From NCBI GenBank assembly GCA_943367595.1, contig CALRJS020000007.1, positions 1-64,000 of the forward strand: a DNA stretch of 64,000 bases. The letters run 5' to 3'. How positions within the stretch are numbered: position 1 is the stretch's first letter; the number at the start of each line of letters is the position of its first letter. The notes beneath the pieces were generated by a model that had not been told where the DNA came from, made no database searches, and worked only from the letters and a program-made list of their open reading frames with translations. Made by a program: the position numbers and the translations under genes. This DNA is from MW101C3 sp943367595. GTDB lineage: Bacteria; Cyanobacteriota; Cyanobacteriia; PCC-6307; Cyanobiaceae. Below are positions 52,490-61,496 of the stretch, piece after piece.

Positions 52490-53527
52490 TCAGCGGCTGC
52501 TCACCTGGGCCGGGCTGCCTTCGGGGCCAACGGCGATCGGCAGATTAGAGGCGCTGTACTCGGTCCAGGAGCCTTCATAGATACGCACCCGGGGGTAGTT
52601 GAGCAGGTGCTTGAGGGTGAGGTACTGAAGGCTGGCTTCCCGACCCGTGCTGCAGGACACGATCACCTCCTTGTCGGGGGTGATGCCGCGGCTGACCAGA
52701 AGGGCGCGGATCTCATCAAGCGACCGGATCTTGTGGGCGTTCTTCTTGGCCTCGTCGGCGTTGTTCGCTTCTGTGAAGGTCTGCCAGGGGATGTTCTTGG
52801 CCCCAGGAATGTGGCCATTGCGGATGAAGGTCTGATCGGTGCCCTCGAACTGGGCTTTGGGCCGCGGGTCGATGATCACCACATCACTCTTGCCGATCAG
52901 GGGGACCAGCTCATCGAGGGTGATGGCCAGCCCCTTCACCGTGGTGGGCTTGAAGTTGCCAGCCTGGAAGCTGGGGAAGGCTTTGGTGGTGGGCTGGGAG
53001 GCCGCCTTGTAACCGGTGAGGCCACCGTCGACGATCGCCACCTGACGCACCCCGCTCTTCTTGAGGATGTACGACACCAGAGAGGTGCCCAGGATGTCGT
53101 TGCCGTCGGAGTAGACGAGCACCGAATCCTTGTTGGAGATGCCGGCCTGGCTCAGCAGGCTGGCGAGCTTGGTGGGCTCCCAGATCTGGAAGGGAAGGCG
53201 ACCGTTGGGGCCACGGAAAGCCTGCTCCGACAGATGGACGGCACCGGGCACGTGGCCGCCGATGTAGGAGAGAGGTGGCACCGGACGCACGTCAAGCACC
53301 TTCCAACGCCCGGAACGGGCGGCGGTGGCAGCCTCTTCTGGGGAGAACACCTTGAAGCTGGTGCCACCCGGGGCCAGGGTGGTCACCCCACGGCCGGCGG
53401 CCGCCGATGGGGCTGCCAGGGCCTGGGTGATCGGGGTGCCACCGATGGCGAGGGAAGTGGCGGTGACGGCTCCGACGGCGACCGACAACAGCAGGCGACG
53501 GGAGAGACGGAGGGACTTCGTGAACAT
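52490..53527 (-). CDS. Exported double-domain rhodanese (sulfurtransferase)
   Basis: A 345-aa protein with a signal peptide carrying two basic residue pairs (LSRRLLLSVAVGAV; Tat-like, but only RR). Two rhodanese domains follow (about residues 60-180 and 195-330). Only the second has the catalytic loop CSTGREAS near residue 294. The first ends in DGGLTGYK and has no cysteine in its loop region (SDGNDILG), the usual arrangement for thiosulfate or 3-mercaptopyruvate sulfurtransferases. It would act in the periplasm or lumen, transferring sulfane sulfur from thiosulfate. Confidence 0.92.
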   Translation of the reverse strand: MFTKSLRLSRRLLLSVAVGAVTATSLAIGGTPITQALAAPSAAAGRGVTTLAPGGTSFKVFSPEEAATAARSGRWKVLDVRPVPPLSYIGGHVPGAVHLSEQAFRGPNGRLPFQIWEPTKLASLLSQAGISNKDSVLVYSDGNDILGTSLVSYILKKSGVRQVAIVDGGLTGYKAASQPTTKAFPSFQAGNFKPTTVKGLAITLDELVPLIGKSDVVIIDPRPKAQFEGTDQTFIRNGHIPGAKNIPWQTFTEANNADEAKKNAHKIRSLDEIRALLVSRGITPDKEVIVSCSTGREASLQYLTLKHLLNYPRVRIYEGSWTEYSASNLPIAVGPEGSPAQVSSR

Positions 53528-53642
53528 TGAACGCAAAAGCGATCGAATTACCGAAGTCTAGAGGATAGGGGGGCGGTGTGGGTGAGTCCAGCCAAATTGC
53601 AGAATCTCTTCTTCCGCCCCTAATCCCACCAATCCGTCAACA

Positions 53643-53693
53643 CAGCTAAACCCATCACTCTTGGGGACAGCCAAACCCATCACTCCTGGGGGA
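53643..53693. repeat. 25-bp tandem duplication
   Basis: Two adjacent copies of CAG(C/T)CAAACCCATCACTC-(C/T)TGGGG at 53643 and 53668, differing at few bases. They lie in the 183-bp gap between the rhodanese and MBL genes. Confidence 0.75.
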
Positions 53694-53719
53694 TAAGGCA
53701 GGCCAGGCGTCGGCCCAAC

Positions 53720-54841
53720 TCAGGCCAGGCCTGCATCATGACCATCGGTGCTCTGCTTGAGCAGTCGCCGGTAGAGGGCCAGTTCTTCACGGTCCAGGGA
53801 CCAGGCCGTGGACGTTTCTGTCAGTGCCCCCAGATCAAGGCGGGTTCCCACTCCGGCGTAGAGATCGCGCGGGCCGAAGGTGGTGCGCAGCGCCCTGAAG
53901 GTGGGCTCGCCCGTGCAGTGGCCTGGGGCGATGTAGTTCACCTTGTAGATGTCACGCAGAGCACGAGAAACTCGGGCAATCTCCTCATCTTTTGCAACGA
54001 CAAGATGGAAGCCACCGGCCACAAGTCGGATGCGGGGATTGATCTTGGCGGCCTCCGCCACGATGGTGTCGACGCCGGCATGGGAACAGCCCACCACCAC
54101 CACAGCACCATCGGCGGTGTCGAGCACCAGGGAAAGCTCACGCAACTCGAGGGTGCCAGGCTTGTCGGACACCTTGGCGATCAGGTGCACGCCGGGGGCG
54201 ATTTCTGTGTTGCGATCGATCAGGCGGAAATCCGCGTCCGGCCAGGCGCTGCCGAACCGCATCACCTTGGGCGGCCGACCGGAGTAGTAGCGCCGCTCAG
54301 CTGGAAGGGATTCATCCTTGCGGTAGAAGCTGCTGGGCAGATCCGCCCCGTAAACACCGAATCCCTCCTTCGGTGCATAGATGGGCACTCTGGGATTCAC
54401 ACGGAGCAGCCTCGCCAGGCCACCCATGTGATCACCATGGCGGTGCGAGAGCACCACGAGGTCAATCTTGGAGAGATCGACGCGGCTGGCCTTGGCATTG
54501 GCGGCAAAGATCGGGCCGTTGTTGCCCGTATCAAACAGAATGCGCTTTCCGCCCACCTCCACCAGCGCGGCATAGCCCTAGTCCTTCTGGAAGGCGGAGG
54601 GCCTGCCGAAGGCGTCATAGAGCACGGTGATCCGAGGGGCGGCGCCGCTGGAGGCCTGCACCAGGGGCTCATCGGGCGATCGCAGCGGGGGCACCTCCGC
54701 CGCCACCGGGTCGGAGGGCTGCCAGCGCACGGCAGCGAAGAGCGGTGATCCCACCAGGGGGAGGGCCAGTCCAATCAGGAGGGCCAGCACAGCAGGCAGC
54801 AAGCGGCGCCAGCGCAGAGTCGCCAGAGGGAAGCGGCTCAT
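53720..54841 (-). pseudogene. MBL-fold hydrolase (DHPMP-synthase-like) with in-frame amber codon
   Basis: One continuous frame of 373 codons encodes an N-terminal membrane or signal segment (residues 13-37), then ITVLYDAFGRPSAFQKD, a TAG at 54578-54580, and without frame change GYAALVEVGGKRILFDTGNNG, the metal motif SHRHGDHMGGL and GCSHAGVDTIV. The latter motifs match the dihydropteridine-type (MJ0301-like) branch of the metallo-beta-lactamase fold. Related sequences usually have Trp before GYAAL, so a TGG to TAG change is likely. The gene is either broken, read through by suppression, or restarted at the GTG at 54562, losing its signal. It is coupled to the small gene upstream (ATGA). Confidence 0.85.
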
Positions 54842-55044
54842 GCCGCACCCCCTGCCTTGGCTGAGTCATCGATCGAGGCCGCCGCACTGGTGGGCTGATC
54901 CGTGCTGAGGCCCAGGGCCGTGGCCAGGGCAACCCCGCCGATCCAAAGCATGGGCCGGGCCATGGTGGCGGGCACCCCATGAACCACAGCCTGAACCAGG
55001 GCGGGAGTGCAGCAGGGGCAGAAAACGCTCTCGAGCAAAGCCAT
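54838..55044 (-). CDS. Small Cys-rich membrane protein
   Basis: From the ATG at 55044 this 68-aa protein starts MALLESVFCPCCTPALVQ, with three cysteines in a CPCC cluster. One membrane segment (about 30-48, PMLWIGGVALATALGL) and a polar Ala/Ser tail follow. A GTG eight codons upstream (55068) is an alternative and would add a fourth cysteine. The stop overlaps the start of the MBL gene. The cysteine cluster resembles a redox or metal site. The family is unknown to me; context ties it to the sulfur cluster. Confidence 0.55.
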   Translation of the reverse strand: MALLESVFCPCCTPALVQAVVHGVPATMARPMLWIGGVALATALGLSTDQPTSAAASIDDSAKAGGAA

Positions 55045-55290
55045 GAACTCGCGGCAAAACAGTCGCACCGAGAGGCGGGGGAATCGGGCAAGGCCACAGC
55101 CCCTACAAGCTGCCAGCCCTGAATGCCACTGCCGTCGGGCGCCGCCAAGCTATGTCGAGCCTGGCCGCGACGAGGTAGTCCGAGCCACAACCGGCCTGAG
55201 GGGCCACGGGCTGCACGCCCCGCCGCCCAACCGTCTTCCGCACCGAAACTGTTAAGGCCATGGTCCTGTCGCCATGGCCAGGGTGATCCC

Positions 55291-55725
55291 ATGGACCCGC
55301 AACCGCGCCACACGTTTGGGCCACACCCGCTGCTGCCGCAGCCCGCGCTCCGGTCGCACCACTGGCAAGCCCTGCCGCTGGCGGCCCTGCTGGCCTGCCT
55401 GCCGGCCGGATGCGCGGTGGTGTCGTGGCTGAACCCGGCTCCTGAGATCCGCGTCCACAACCGCTCAGGCAGGGAGCTCACCCAGGTGGAGGTCTCGGGC
55501 CGGGGCTTCCGCACCCGCCTCGGCCGCCTGGGGCCGGGCGAGCGGCGCCAGACAACCGTTGCGCCCAAGGGCGAATCGGACGTGCGACTGCGCTTTCTCG
55601 CCGACGGGCGGGCGGTCGACACCGGCAATGTGGGCTACATCGAGCCCCGCGGCGGCTACGAGGTGGATCTCACCGTGGCGCCCGACCTGACGGTGACGGT
55701 GGACACCCAGCTGAGGGGGTACTGA
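55291..55725 (+). CDS. Lipoprotein with small beta-rich domain
   Basis: A 144-aa protein from the ATG at 55291. It has a polar N-terminal stretch, a hydrophobic run (residues 26-38) and a lipobox-like PAGC at residue 41. The mature domain (IRVHNRSGRELTQVEVSGRGF, then YEVDLTVAPDLTVTVD) has a beta-sandwich look, with alternating hydrophobic residues. A frame starting farther upstream covers non-conserved sequence. Unknown function, likely membrane anchored. Confidence 0.6.
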   Translation: MDPQPRHTFGPHPLLPQPALRSHHWQALPLAALLACLPAGCAVVSWLNPAPEIRVHNRSGRELTQVEVSGRGFRTRLGRLGPGERRQTTVAPKGESDVRLRFLADGRAVDTGNVGYIEPRGGYEVDLTVAPDLTVTVDTQLRGY

Positions 55726-55841
55726 ACCCTGCGCAGCAAGGGGGCCGCCTCCCACCGGCGAGCCGGACGCCAGTGGCTTCGACCCGGTCAAGGTGGGTCC
55801 CGCCGCCCGGGGTACGGTGCCAGGGGCCTTGCGAACAAGCC

Positions 55842-56270
55842 ATGGATTGGCGTCCCCGTCTGCTGGCACTCTCTACAAAGCTGCTGATCGGAGCAGGCGT
55901 TCTGGTCGGCGGAGCCGCCCTCGCCACCCCGGCCGGATCGCTGCTCAAGGGCCTGGTGCTGCCGCTGCCCAAGCCAGCCGCGAGCCTGTTCGCCGCCAAT
56001 GCGATCGGCCAGACCAGCCTCAACACCCAGCTGCCAGGGAATCCCGAGGAGCTGCTCACCAAGCTGAAGGCGTCCCTGGCTCAGCAGGGCTACAGCGAGC
56101 GGAAAATCAACACCGTTGTGGGCGCCTGGGGGTTCAACCTGGTGATGGATCCGCCTTCGGGCACAACGGTGGATGGCACCAGTGAGGGCAAGGCGGCCGC
56201 CCTGGTGCTTCAGGCCACAGCCATCGGCCCGAACCGGATCAACCTCAACGTCCGCTTTGAAGGCCTCTGA
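55842..56270 (+). CDS. Secreted or membrane-anchored small protein
   Basis: A 142-aa protein from the ATG at 55842 with an N-terminal hydrophobic segment (residues 10-35). A compact domain follows that contains ELLTKLKASLAQQGYSERKINTVVGAWGFNLVMD and ends in INLNVRFEGL. The pattern of helix then strands suggests a small alpha/beta domain. It reads as a real protein, but I cannot name the family. Confidence 0.6.
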   Translation: MDWRPRLLALSTKLLIGAGVLVGGAALATPAGSLLKGLVLPLPKPAASLFAANAIGQTSLNTQLPGNPEELLTKLKASLAQQGYSERKINTVVGAWGFNLVMDPPSGTTVDGTSEGKAAALVLQATAIGPNRINLNVRFEGL

Positions 56271-56347
56271 GGGGCCAGGGCGTCCCGAGTGGACCCATAG
56301 AGACCAAGCCGGCCCCCAACTGGTGGACCCGAAACTGGAAGTGGCTG

Positions 56348-56497
56348 GTGCCGATGGGCTGCCTCACAGGCCTGGCCGGGCTGGTCGAGTTAGCCGGCTT
56401 CGTCGCCCTGATCGCCAGCCTCTGGGCCTACTCCACCCTGACGGTCCAACCCAACGGCGCCGGTGATCCCATCAGCCTGCTCGGGCCCTCCCTGTGA
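56348..56497 (+). CDS. Short membrane-protein fragment, Coa1-like N-terminus
   Basis: The frame open from 56261 reads PNWWTRNWKWLVPMGCLTGLAG, a motif I know from the N-terminus of Coa1-family and other small membrane proteins (NWW, RNWKW, VPxGC), followed by one membrane helix and a 15-residue tail. The NWW part has no ATG, GTG or TTG ahead of it; the first usable start is the GTG at 56348, leaving 49 aa. It may have lost its start, may use an atypical codon (ATA at 56297), or may be a remnant. No downstream domain is present. Confidence 0.4.
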   Translation: MPMGCLTGLAGLVELAGFVALIASLWAYSTLTVQPNGAGDPISLLGPSL

Positions 56498-56518
56498 ACG
56501 GGTGGAGACGTCTGGAGG

Positions 56519-57706
56519 TCAGTGCGCGGCGACGGAGGCTGCGTTGGGGGAGGCTGCGTTGGGGGAGGCGGCCTGGGGGGAGCTGGCCTGAAGGGAGCCG
56601 GCGTAGAGGGATTGAAGGCCCGCCTCGCTGGCCGGGGCCACTCCTCGCTCGGTGATCAGGGCCGTCACCAGCCGGGCCGGGGTGACATCGAAGGCCGGGT
56701 TGAAACCCTCGCTGCCATCGGGGGTGAGCTGCACGCTGGTGGAAGCGCCAGCGGCGTCGCTGCTGCCGGCCGCCTTGCCGCTGATGCGGGTGACTTCCTC
56801 CGCGGAGCGCGCCTCGATCGGAATCCCGCTCACCCCATCGCTGATCGTCCAGTCGATCGTGGAGGCGGGCAGGGCCACGTAGAAGGGCACACCGTTGTCG
56901 TGGGCGGCGAGGGCCTTGAGGTAGGTGCCGATCTTGTTGCACACATCACCGGTGCGGGTGGTGCGATCGGTGCCCACGATCACGGCATCCACGCGTCCAT
57001 GCTGCATCAGGTGGCCGCCGGCGTTGTCGACGATCACCGTGTGGGGCACCCCTTCCCGCCCCAGCTCGAAGGCGGTGAGGCTGGCGCCCTGGTTGCGGGG
57101 GCGGGTTTCATCCACCCACACATGCACCGGCAGGCCCGAGCGGTGAGCCTTGTAGATCGGCGCCAGGGCCGTGCCCCAGTCGACGGTGGCCAGCCAGCCG
57201 GCATTGCAGTGGGTGAGCACGTTGAGGGGCTCCTGCTGCCGCTCGCTTGGCCGGGCCGCAGCGATGGCACGCAACAGCTCGAGGCCGTGTGCACCGATCG
57301 CCTCGCACATCTGCACGTCTTCCTCGGCGATCGCAGCGGCTTCGGCCCGGGCAGCCTCAGCCCGCTGCTCCAGCGGCAGGGGCAGTACGCGCGCCCGCAC
57401 CCGGTCCAGCGCCCAGCGCAGGTTGATCGCCGTGGGCCGGGTGGCATTGAGCTGCGCGAAGGCGGCGTCCAGCGCAGCGTCGCTGGGATCGTGCTGCAGG
57501 GCGAGCATCAGCCCGTAGGCCCCGGTGACACCGATCAGCGGCGCCCCCCGCACAACCATGGTGGCGATCGCCTCCGCCGCCTGATCAAGCGTGGCGAGTG
57601 AGCGGGTTTCGAAGCGATGGGGCAGCAGGGTCTGGTCGATCACGCCGACCGAGCGTCCGCCCTCCTCCTGCCAGATAGTGCGCCAGGGCCTGCCGTCGAT
57701 GTTCAT
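56519..57706 (-). CDS. mtnA: S-methyl-5-thioribose-1-phosphate isomerase
   Basis: A 395-aa enzyme of the methionine salvage pathway that converts methylthioribose-1-phosphate to methylthioribulose-1-phosphate. Conserved parts include MVVRGAPLIGVTGAYG near residue 52, LTHCNAGWLATVDWGTA with the catalytic cysteine near 170, and VIVGTDRTTRTGDVCNKIGTY with the catalytic aspartate near 255. The start is the ATG at 57706. The last 30 residues are an unusual Ala/Ser/Pro/Asn repeat tail (NAASPNAAS) not found in the family core. Confidence 0.93.
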   Translation of the reverse strand: MNIDGRPWRTIWQEEGGRSVGVIDQTLLPHRFETRSLATLDQAAEAIATMVVRGAPLIGVTGAYGLMLALQHDPSDAALDAAFAQLNATRPTAINLRWALDRVRARVLPLPLEQRAEAARAEAAAIAEEDVQMCEAIGAHGLELLRAIAAARPSERQQEPLNVLTHCNAGWLATVDWGTALAPIYKAHRSGLPVHVWVDETRPRNQGASLTAFELGREGVPHTVIVDNAGGHLMQHGRVDAVIVGTDRTTRTGDVCNKIGTYLKALAAHDNGVPFYVALPASTIDWTISDGVSGIPIEARSAEEVTRISGKAAGSSDAAGASTSVQLTPDGSEGFNPAFDVTPARLVTALITERGVAPASEAGLQSLYAGSLQASSPQAASPNAASPNAASVAAH

Positions 57707-57841
57707 GGGGAAGCGGGGGGTGCGGGCGTCGGCCCCATTGTTTCGCCCTGTTGCCCAGCGGCGCCGGTGGGGACGTGAGCCAGAACACCAGAGCAGGGAA
57801 TGATCAGAAAACGAACCTAAAATCAGGTCGAACCCAATCCC

Positions 57842-58222
57842 ATGCAGGCCATGGCATCGAATCCGGTCACCTGGTTTGAGCTGAACGTGCTCGATATCGA
57901 GCGGGCCAAAGCGTTCTATGCCGCCGTGTTCCAGGTGGAATTCCAGGACTTCTCCAACCCGGAGATGGCCTACTGGTGCTTCCCGATGGATGACAGCCGG
58001 GTGGGCGCCGGTGGGGCACTGATGCAGATGGAGGGATGCGAACCGGGTAAAGGAGGCACGATGGTGTATTTCAGTTGCGACGATTGCGCGGTGGAGGAAA
58101 GCCGCGTGGTGCCCGCTGGCGGCACGGTGTGCCGGCCGAAGATGGCGATCGGCAACTTCGGCTTCATCTCTGTGGTGATTGACACGGAGGGGAACCCGAT
58201 CGGCCTGCACTCGCTGCGCTGA
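57842..58222 (+). CDS. VOC/glyoxalase family protein
   Basis: A 126-aa single-domain protein of the vicinal-oxygen-chelate fold (WFELNVLDIERAKAFYAAVF, then a half with GNFGFISVVIDTEGNPIGLHS). This form, sometimes annotated as a glyoxalase/bleomycin-resistance protein, is widespread and its substrate is undefined. Two starts, 57842 and 57851, are possible. It faces the HD-GYP gene. Confidence 0.8.
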   Translation: MQAMASNPVTWFELNVLDIERAKAFYAAVFQVEFQDFSNPEMAYWCFPMDDSRVGAGGALMQMEGCEPGKGGTMVYFSCDDCAVEESRVVPAGGTVCRPKMAIGNFGFISVVIDTEGNPIGLHSLR

Positions 58223-58298
58223 TCGAAGCCACCGGGACAATCAGGTGGCGGAGTGAAGGCCTCCTGTTCTGGCGGTTGCCGGCGTTGGAACACAGCCT

Positions 58299-59462
58299 TC
58301 AGCTCGGGCAGCAGTATCCCTTGTCGTTGAACAACACCAGGCAGGCATCCGCCACCTCCGGGTCGTAGAGAACATCACGGTGGCGGGCGATCTCCTCGAG
58401 GGCGGCGGTGATCCCCAGGCCTGCGCGGTAGGGCCGAAACGAACACATCGACTCGACCACGTCGGCCACCGCCAGGATCCTCGATTCCATCAGCACCTGA
58501 TCACCGGAGAGGGCGTTTGGGTATCCGCTGCCGTTGAGCCGTTCGTGGTGCTCCAGCACGATGCGAGCAATGGGCCAGGGAAAGTCCACGTCCTGGAGAA
58601 TGTTGTGACCGGCCTGGGCATGGTCCTTGACCAGTTCATATTCGATCGGGGTGAGCCTGCCGGGTTTACAGAGGATCTCGGTGGGCACCATGATCTTGCC
58701 GATGTCATGCACGGAGGCGGCGAGCTGGAGGCCTTCCCTCTGCCTCGCCGGCAGATCCAGCTCTCTGGCAATCGCCACGGAAAGGTCAGCCACTCGCTTC
58801 TGATGACCTGCCGTGTAGGGATCGCGCATCTCTGTGACGCTGCCTAAAACCAGGATCAGGCGCTTGTAGAGACCGTCTTTCTCCCGGTGGGATCTGACCA
58901 GATCAGCTTCCGCCATGAGCCTTGCCAGCAGACTTCCGATCCGGGTGGCGAGGGTATCGAGCAGCAGCCGTTCCTCCAGCAGGAACGGCCCTTCGCCAAA
59001 GGCCTCGAAGCTCTCGGTATAGCCGACCTCAATCGACCCGCAGATGTCAGCGTTGACTCTGATCTCCGCCGACTGAACTGACACACATTGCTCAAGATCG
59101 CCGGTCTGAAACACCCGCCCGGCGTAGCAGATCCGGGCAATGGCACTGGTGGGATGCAGCCACGCTGCAGGGATCACCGCCACCATGTCCTGAAGGATGC
59201 AGTCAATGTCCCCCGTGTTGGCGTGCACGATGGCCTCGATCTGCTGCAAGCAATGGAGCTCCTTGGTCCGCTCCATCAACGCCCGTTGAAGCGGCAGGCG
59301 AGGGATCTTTTTGGCAACACGTAGAGGCGGGAGGGAGCTGGCAGGCTTGCCGTTGGCAACGAATTCCCCCCTACTCCGATCGTTCAACTTGAGCATCTCA
59401 GCGATGGAGCTGGGGCGGAAAATCAACCGAAGCGTGATGTCCTCCCTTCCACGTTTTATCAC
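58299..59462 (-). CDS. HD-GYP domain phosphodiesterase or phosphohydrolase
   Basis: A 387-aa protein. The N-terminal half (to about 195) contains a GAF-like sensor region, including AWLHPTSAIARICYAGRVF. The C-terminal HD-GYP domain (from about 205) has MRDPYTAGHQKRVA, the HD pair in VHDIGKIMVP near 254, and ERLNGSGYP, the GYP-type motif, near 308. HD-GYP proteins usually hydrolyse cyclic di-GMP. The GYP motif is intact (GSGYP), so activity is plausible. No transmembrane segment is seen. Confidence 0.85.
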   Translation of the reverse strand: MIKRGREDITLRLIFRPSSIAEMLKLNDRSRGEFVANGKPASSLPPLRVAKKIPRLPLQRALMERTKELHCLQQIEAIVHANTGDIDCILQDMVAVIPAAWLHPTSAIARICYAGRVFQTGDLEQCVSVQSAEIRVNADICGSIEVGYTESFEAFGEGPFLLEERLLLDTLATRIGSLLARLMAEADLVRSHREKDGLYKRLILVLGSVTEMRDPYTAGHQKRVADLSVAIARELDLPARQREGLQLAASVHDIGKIMVPTEILCKPGRLTPIEYELVKDHAQAGHNILQDVDFPWPIARIVLEHHERLNGSGYPNALSGDQVLMESRILAVADVVESMCSFRPYRAGLGITAALEEIARHRDVLYDPEVADACLVLFNDKGYCCPS

Positions 59463-60620
59463 CCTAGAGTTTCAAAGGTAGCGGCGTACACCGTACAAGA
59501 TGTCCGCGCCCTTTCCCACATCGAACGTCACAGACAGGGCAAGTCCCGCCACCTGAGCCGCTTGCTCGCTCAGCTCAGGCGTCCGCCGTCATTACCGTTG
59601 GCGAACAACTGCGCCTGCGCGGTACGGCACACAGAAGGCTTCAAGCGCGTGTCGCACGCCTCGGGCGTGGCGATAATCCTCTGAATGCAGCCCAGCCGAA
59701 CCCGCAGCTGAAGCGGCGGAACGCCGGTGACATGAGCCCAGGCGGCAGGCCTAACGCGCAATGGCTGGTCCACCAGCTCCGAAACCGGCAACGACAGCAT
59801 CAACAACAACACTGGCAACTTCAGCGGCTCCGCCAACAACAACGTCGGAGGAAATATCAGCGGCAATGGCACCGACAACAGAAACGGCAACGGAATGAAC
59901 AGGACAGAACAGGCCGAGTCAGGTCAATTCACGTCAGGTCAGGGCAAGGTTCAGTTCGAAAGAGTCGCCCCTCCTGCGGGTGTCATCAGGGCCTGTGCTT
60001 CGAGGCGCCAGGCACGCTGCCTGGTCAGGCCACGCCAATGGCTCCGGCGCCGGCGCGGTGTGAAGCGCTGCGCCCTTTGGTGCGGCCTCTCCGCGGTGAC
60101 AAGGCCATCGATCATGCCGAAGCAGATCGCCTCCGTCGCCACGAAATCAGTGAGCCATGGAAACCAAGGCGATGCTGTGAGCAGGAGTCAGACCACCTTG
60201 ATCGGAGCACTGCACAACGAAGCAGCCAAGCCCCTCCATCCGACCGGCCAAGGGCACTGAAAATGTTGTCAATGTCCATCGCGTGGTGAGCTGCGGGTGC
60301 TCAGCTGATGCTTCACAGATGACCGGCTGATGCGGTGCGCGTGGCCTGTTGATGCGTTGCGCTCATGGGGTGCACTCATAAGGTGCACTCATGCGGTGTG
60401 GACCATGCGCTGATGAAGGCCTACAGGCAGGAGCGTCTGGTCGCGGGCAGGAGCATGGGGCCGTTCGCAGGCCATCCTCCTCTCGGGAAAGTCATTCAGC
60501 AAGCTATTCCTTCGCGGGATAGTCCGTCAGCGGGCCATAACGATGCAAGGCACTGCTTCAGCGTGCCATTCGGTCACGGGGCCATCAGTCAGCAAGCCAC
60601 AAAGTCGGCAAGCCCTTCGT
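59463..60620. other. 1.15-kb gap without a convincing gene
   Basis: Near 59735-59960 one plus-strand frame without a start codon reads as an Asn/Gly/Ser-rich protein (ETGNDSINNNTGNF and onward), suggesting a decayed surface or secreted protein. Other frames there are its shadows. A minus-strand frame (59890-59570) ends with a more protein-like stretch (RLGCIQRIIATPEACDTRLK), whose origin I cannot place. From 60280 onward the DNA is made of short repeats, including the 22-bp array at 60304-60369, with no gene. Confidence 0.45.
60304..60369. repeat. 22-bp degenerate tandem repeat, three copies
   Basis: Units at 60304, 60326 and 60348 begin GCTGATGC, GCTGATGC and GTTGATGC, each 22 bp. Two copies of TGCACTCAT follow directly at 60370-60400. 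Confidence 0.6.
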
Positions 60621-61496
60621 TCAGCGGCCAGCGTGTGCTGCGCTGCTGCGTCGGCCGTAGACAATGGCGCCGAAACCGGTGACATACATCAACAGGCTGT
60701 AGACGGCGGCAGGTACAGCCATCTCCGGGCTGTTGAGCAGGCCGGCGGTGATGGCGATCGCCAGGGTGCCGTTCTGGAGGCCCACCTCGATCGCCAGGCA
60801 GATTCGTTGTGCGGGAGGCAGACGAAACAGACGGCCAGCGAAGAAACCCGCCAGCATCGCCAGCAGGTTGAGCATCAGCACAGCAAGTCCCACCTGGGCA
60901 AGGAAGCCAGGCAGCCTGATGCCCTCTCGCGCCAGCAACAGCACAATGATCAGCGCCAGCAGCCCCGCCGCAAGGCGGCTCATGTGCCGCTCCAAACGCC
61001 GCGCCGTTCTGGGGAAGCGTCTGCGGATGATCATGCCGATCGCCGTGGGCAACAGGGTGATCATGAAGATCTGCAGCATGGTGGATCCAATCGGCAGGGA
61101 AATCGCCGCCTGCGCGTTGAGAAAATGCTGCAGTGCCAGGTTGGTGAACAGCGGAATCGTGAACACGGTGAGGATGCTGCTCACGGCCGTAAGCGTGACG
61201 GACAACGCAACATCACCCCGCGCCAGATAGGTGAGCAGGTTGGAGGAGGGGCCACCCGGACAAACCGTCAACACAATCAAACCCACGGCAATCGTGGGAT
61301 GCATGGGCACCGCCAGGGCCACAAGAACGCCGATCAGCGGTAACACCAGAAGTTGGCACACAGTGCCGACGGCCACAGCCTTGGGATCACGTGTGATGCG
61401 CTGAAAATCCTCAGCCTTCAGGCTGAGTCCCATGCCCAGCATCACGATCGCCAACGCAAGCGGCAGCAGAACCGCGGTGAAGATGGTGCTCTGCAT
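60621..61496 (-). CDS. BASS family (bile acid:sodium symporter-like) transporter
   Basis: A 291-aa membrane protein with about nine helices. Conserved BASS regions are present: GMGLSLKAEDFQRI near residue 24, VCPGGPSSNLLTYLARGD near 83 and CLAIEVGLQNGTLAIAI near 240, the last including the crossing glutamate and asparagine that bind sodium. In cyanobacteria BASS proteins include bicarbonate (SbtA is unrelated), pyruvate or other anion carriers, so the substrate is open. Surrounding DNA is gene-poor. Confidence 0.85.
   Translation of the reverse strand: MQSTIFTAVLLPLALAIVMLGMGLSLKAEDFQRITRDPKAVAVGTVCQLLVLPLIGVLVALAVPMHPTIAVGLIVLTVCPGGPSSNLLTYLARGDVALSVTLTAVSSILTVFTIPLFTNLALQHFLNAQAAISLPIGSTMLQIFMITLLPTAIGMIIRRRFPRTARRLERHMSRLAAGLLALIIVLLLAREGIRLPGFLAQVGLAVLMLNLLAMLAGFFAGRLFRLPPAQRICLAIEVGLQNGTLAIAITAGLLNSPEMAVPAAVYSLLMYVTGFGAIVYGRRSSAAHAGR

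Noticed and set aside
60280..60620. CRISPR-like array
   Set aside because: Units are adjacent without unique spacers and drift in sequence; no cas genes nearby.
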